DNA from: Candidatus Fibrimonadaceae bacterium
GTDB lineage: Bacteria > Fibrobacterota > Fibrobacteria > Fibrobacterales > Fibrobacteraceae
Reading direction: 5' to 3'
NCBI GenBank assembly: GCA_031281275.1
Contig: JAITFP010000114.1
Span: forward strand, 1-43,769
DNA length: 43,769 bases
Shown: positions 42,233 to 43,769 of the stretch, in pieces
How the letters are laid out: the number at the start of each line of letters is the position of its first letter
Position numbering within the stretch: position 1 is the stretch's first letter
The notes under the pieces: model-generated
Database searches by the model: none
The model's input: the letters and a program-made list of their open reading frames with translations, nothing else
Told to the model about the DNA's origin: nothing
Translations under genes and position numbers: made by a program

Positions 42233-42338
42233 GGTCTTAGACCCTTTGCAATGATAGTTTGCGGGCAAATCGCCAGGGCGAAAGCAGCAACGGACTTGTG
42301 AGCCTTTATGTGCAGAGTGTGTCTAAGGCTCTTTTTTT
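42233..42338 (+). ncRNA. ffs: bacterial small SRP RNA (4.5S-type)
   Basis: A predicted RNA of about 100 bases that binds Ffh in the signal recognition particle. The tip, at 42271-42293, has the conserved strands GCCAGG and AGCAACGG around a GC/GC helix and a GAAA tetraloop. Outer helices support one long hairpin. The 5' GGTCTTAGAC (42233-42242) pairs with GTCTAAGGCT (42321-42330) over ten base pairs with wobbles, and CTTTGCA (42244-42250) pairs with TGCAGAG (42311-42317). GCAAATC then pairs with GGACTTG with one mismatch. A run of seven T at 42332-42338 ends it. The tip helix appears one base pair shorter than in Escherichia coli 4.5S RNA. Confidence 0.82.
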
Positions 42339-42410
42339 ACCAGAAAATTGAAAAATGCCCATCTATAAATGCTTCAACAGGTGTCTGTTATACTTATTTC
42401 CCCCTTTTTA

Positions 42411-43337
42411 CTAGAAATTGGCGGTTATTGAAATTCTGTGGGCATTTGAGAGGTAATTGTGCATTTGGAAAGCATAATCTGCCGAAAGATTGGAAAGGGG
42501 TTTGATGCCTGCTCCTAGCGTTAAACTGCTAGCATCGCTAATTTTAACCAAGCCTGCCCTGATGGCTAAAGAAAAATTTGTCTCAAATTCCAAGCCTCCA
42601 CTGCTGGCTAAAAACCAATTTCCCGATTCAGAGTGTAAAATACCATTGCTTTGCCAGTAAAGGTTTAAGTTCCCGTAAAAATATGGAAGAGGTTCTCTGA
42701 ACTTAAATGCCGCATAAGCCTCCGGCGAAGAATATTCAAAGTAGCCACTCTCCCATTTAACCGCAGAAGAAGTCCAACCTTTGACTATACCGGCAAGCAT
42801 AAGTTTTTTTGAAAATTCATAGCCCGTTGCAATATCAGAGCGAAACCCCCATCCGCTTTGGTCTAATTCCCTTTTGAGCAAATGCAAGGCAAAAGCCAAA
42901 TTCCATTTCCCAAAATTCTTTCCCCAAGCACTTGTGAAAATCCAATCGGAAATATTCATGGTATTGTAGTCATCACCCTCTGGCAAAGGCTCCTTTTCTT
43001 TTATGTGCGGTATATCGCTTGCCCCAAAGCGAGAAGCAGCGAATCCCAGCGCACCAGCATCTTTAAGCGGCACCGCCATAACAACGCCGTTGTAAGAAGT
43101 CTCTTCAAAATAAGAAACATGAGCAAAAGCAAGTGACAATTTTTCAAGCCAAGAAAGTTGCAAAGGATTTTGAGCCAGCGAAGACAAATCCCCCTGCACC
43201 GGCAAAGCCGCCGCTCCCACTGCCGCCGCCCGCGCCCCCTGCGGAGTTTCCAAAGAACTATTTGCACCAGTAACTAGCTCTGCGTTTGCGTGTGCAAACG
43301 CCAAGAGAATTAGGGTTGGGATTAGAAGTATGGGCAT
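42411..43337 (-). CDS. PorV/PorQ-like outer-membrane barrel protein
   Basis: A 308-residue exported protein (signal peptide ending FAHANA). Near its start it has the family pattern SLETPQGARAAAVGAAALPVQ followed by LAQNPLQLSWL, and at its end DYAFQMHNYLSNAHRISITANF-type closing strands. PorV and PorQ are FadL-like barrels that accept cargo in type IX secretion, but the wider family also occurs without that system. The ATG at 43337 has no clear ribosome-binding site and lies 27 bases after a small ORF. Together with the shared tail on the pectin enzymes it hints at a type IX-like route here. Confidence 0.65.
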   Translation of the reverse strand: MPILLIPTLILLAFAHANAELVTGANSSLETPQGARAAAVGAAALPVQGDLSSLAQNPLQLSWLEKLSLAFAHVSYFEETSYNGVVMAVPLKDAGALGFAASRFGASDIPHIKEKEPLPEGDDYNTMNISDWIFTSAWGKNFGKWNLAFALHLLKRELDQSGWGFRSDIATGYEFSKKLMLAGIVKGWTSSAVKWESGYFEYSSPEAYAAFKFREPLPYFYGNLNLYWQSNGILHSESGNWFLASSGGLEFETNFSLAIRAGLVKISDASSLTLGAGIKPLSNLSADYAFQMHNYLSNAHRISITANF

Positions 43338-43364
43338 ACAAACACTACCGAGCCAAAGAACAGA

Positions 43365-43529
43365 TTAAGAACTCCATTGGAACTTCTGCCTTTCGTAGAG
43401 AACCTTTGCCAATGCAAATTTCACATCAACAACGGCAACTTCTTCAGGCGACAAAAATAAATCTATATCGCCAACCTCCCATTCGGCTTTCTTTATCTTT
43501 CTGATTTTTTGTTTATGCAAAGGACTCAT
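43365..43529 (-). CDS. small hypothetical protein upstream of the PorV/PorQ-like gene
   Basis: A 54-residue charged protein starting MSPLHKQKIRKIKKAEW and containing LSPEEVAVVDVKFALAKVLYERQ. The last part is like the lead-in helix of some small XRE-type antitoxins, but it stops before any helix-turn-helix. TTTTC-TACCTT ends 11 bases before ATG 43529 and AAAGAG lies just upstream, which favours this start over the one at 43556. It may be a real small gene or the 5' remnant of a longer one. Confidence 0.45.
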   Translation of the reverse strand: MSPLHKQKIRKIKKAEWEVGDIDLFLSPEEVAVVDVKFALAKVLYERQKFQWSS

Positions 43530-43540
43530 CTCTTTGGAAA

Positions 43541-43546
43541 AAGGTA
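43541..43546 (-). promoter_or_regulatory. putative -10 element (TACCTT)
   Basis: TTTTC followed by TACCTT on the minus strand ends 11 bases before ATG 43529, the same layout as before recD2. Confidence 0.35.
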
Positions 43547-43669
43547 GAAAATTCAAGAGCCTCTGGCGGTGAGTTGGGTAATTACAAGCCTATTCCAACT
43601 TGGACTATGCCATTTTTGCCTAAAATCAACCATTTTGCAGATTTTTTTCCTCTTTCCAAAAAAAATTTG

Positions 43670-43675
43670 TATATT
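43670..43675 (+). promoter_or_regulatory. putative -10 element (TATATT) before the edge ORF
   Basis: TATATT ends 10 bases before ATG 43686, after an A/T-rich stretch. Confidence 0.35.
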
Positions 43676-43685
43676 TATATCTAGT

Positions 43686-43769
43686 ATGGTTTATGGCAAC
43701 AAAATAACATCAGGCAGACCTTGCGCCGCAAGGTCTGTAAATGATTTTTCCACTAGCCATTCCCCACTA
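43686..43769 (+). CDS. possible 5' end of a gene cut by the window edge
   Basis: An open frame of 28 codons (MVYGNKITSGRPCAARSV...) runs from ATG 43686 to the edge. A TATATT hexamer at the usual distance supports a start here. Against it, a perfect hairpin and a heptamer tandem repeat lie inside the frame, so the apparent coding may be chance and the hairpin a terminator or repeat element. Confidence 0.25.
   Translation, partial: MVYGNKITSGRPCAARSVNDFSTSHSPL
43715..43737. repeat. perfect 11-base inverted repeat
   Basis: CAGACCTTGCG (43715-43725) and CGCAAGGTCTG (43727-43737) are perfect inverted copies around one C. As RNA it gives a nine-pair stem with a five-base loop, followed at 43744 by TTTTT. 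It is GC-rich compared with its surroundings and could be a terminator or a dispersed palindromic element. Confidence 0.6.
43750..43769. repeat. start of a heptamer tandem repeat at the window edge
   Basis: CCACTAG, CCATTCC and CCACTA follow each other in 7-base register, the third cut off by the edge. Two alternating related heptamers suggest a longer array beyond, which may be why the contig ends here. Confidence 0.5.

Overview
The window looks like a chromosomal contig from a member of the Fibrobacterota (Fibrobacter/Fibromonas-like, probably gut-associated). The sequence reasons are: five copies of the FISUMP domain (Fibrobacter succinogenes major paralogous domain, with GxxxWMAxNLNY, CPxGWHxPxxxEW and SVRCV motifs) on four proteins; secreted polysaccharide-degrading enzymes with poly-serine linkers; many lipoproteins and outer-membrane barrels; AT-rich DNA. 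The assignment is inferred from gene content, since no rRNA or tRNA was found.

Layout. 1-6100: minus-strand housekeeping run ychF > exbD > recF > glgC > mlaE-like permease, then an AI-2E family permease; several genes overlap by 1-4 bases. 6100-8530: a PIN-domain toxin with a small partner, then a CsgG/LpoB-like protein followed by a FISUMP lipoprotein. 8700-12500: recD2, rpmB, and two co-directional genes that look like a collapsed oligopeptide ABC permease and an ABC ATPase without catalytic motifs. 12500-17600: a secreted double-FISUMP protein, an orphan phage-type MuF_C protein, a DEAD-box helicase and purA. 17650-25835: envelope block (pentapeptide-repeat lipoprotein, Omp85/BamA-like protein, two further barrels, an RND/MMPL protein). 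25865-29835: zinc locus (Fur/Zur-type regulator, FISUMP lipoprotein, znuA, znuC, znuB, DUF1980-like protein). 29836-31305: ilvC. 31345-35426: accessory surface locus with two paralogous small lipoproteins around a MORN/YwqK-type gene with a damaged 3' end, then a SPOR-domain protein and a degenerate FISUMP lipoprotein. 35444-40391: pectin (rhamnogalacturonan-I) operon of GH53 galactanase, metzincin-like protein and PL11 lyase, all with the same C-terminal tail. 40392-43769: MATE exporter, small lipoprotein, an SRP RNA gene, a PorV/PorQ-like barrel, a small ORF and the contig edge.

Genes working together. The GH53 and PL11 enzymes should attack galactan side chains and the RG-I backbone. Their shared tail may be a surface-sorting signal, and a PorV/PorQ-like protein (a type IX secretion family) lies 2 kb away. 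The zinc genes form a regulator, binding protein, ATPase, permease and accessory-protein set. Twice in the window a protein ending in a two-helix membrane hairpin is followed at once by a FISUMP lipoprotein, which suggests a recurrent, undescribed envelope module.

Regulation. Many genes have a hexamer TAnnTT, usually preceded by TTTTC, ending only 6-13 bases before the start codon. If these are -10 elements, much of this genome is transcribed with very short or no 5' leaders. Genes with longer leaders (rpmB, znuA) carry a Shine-Dalgarno sequence instead.
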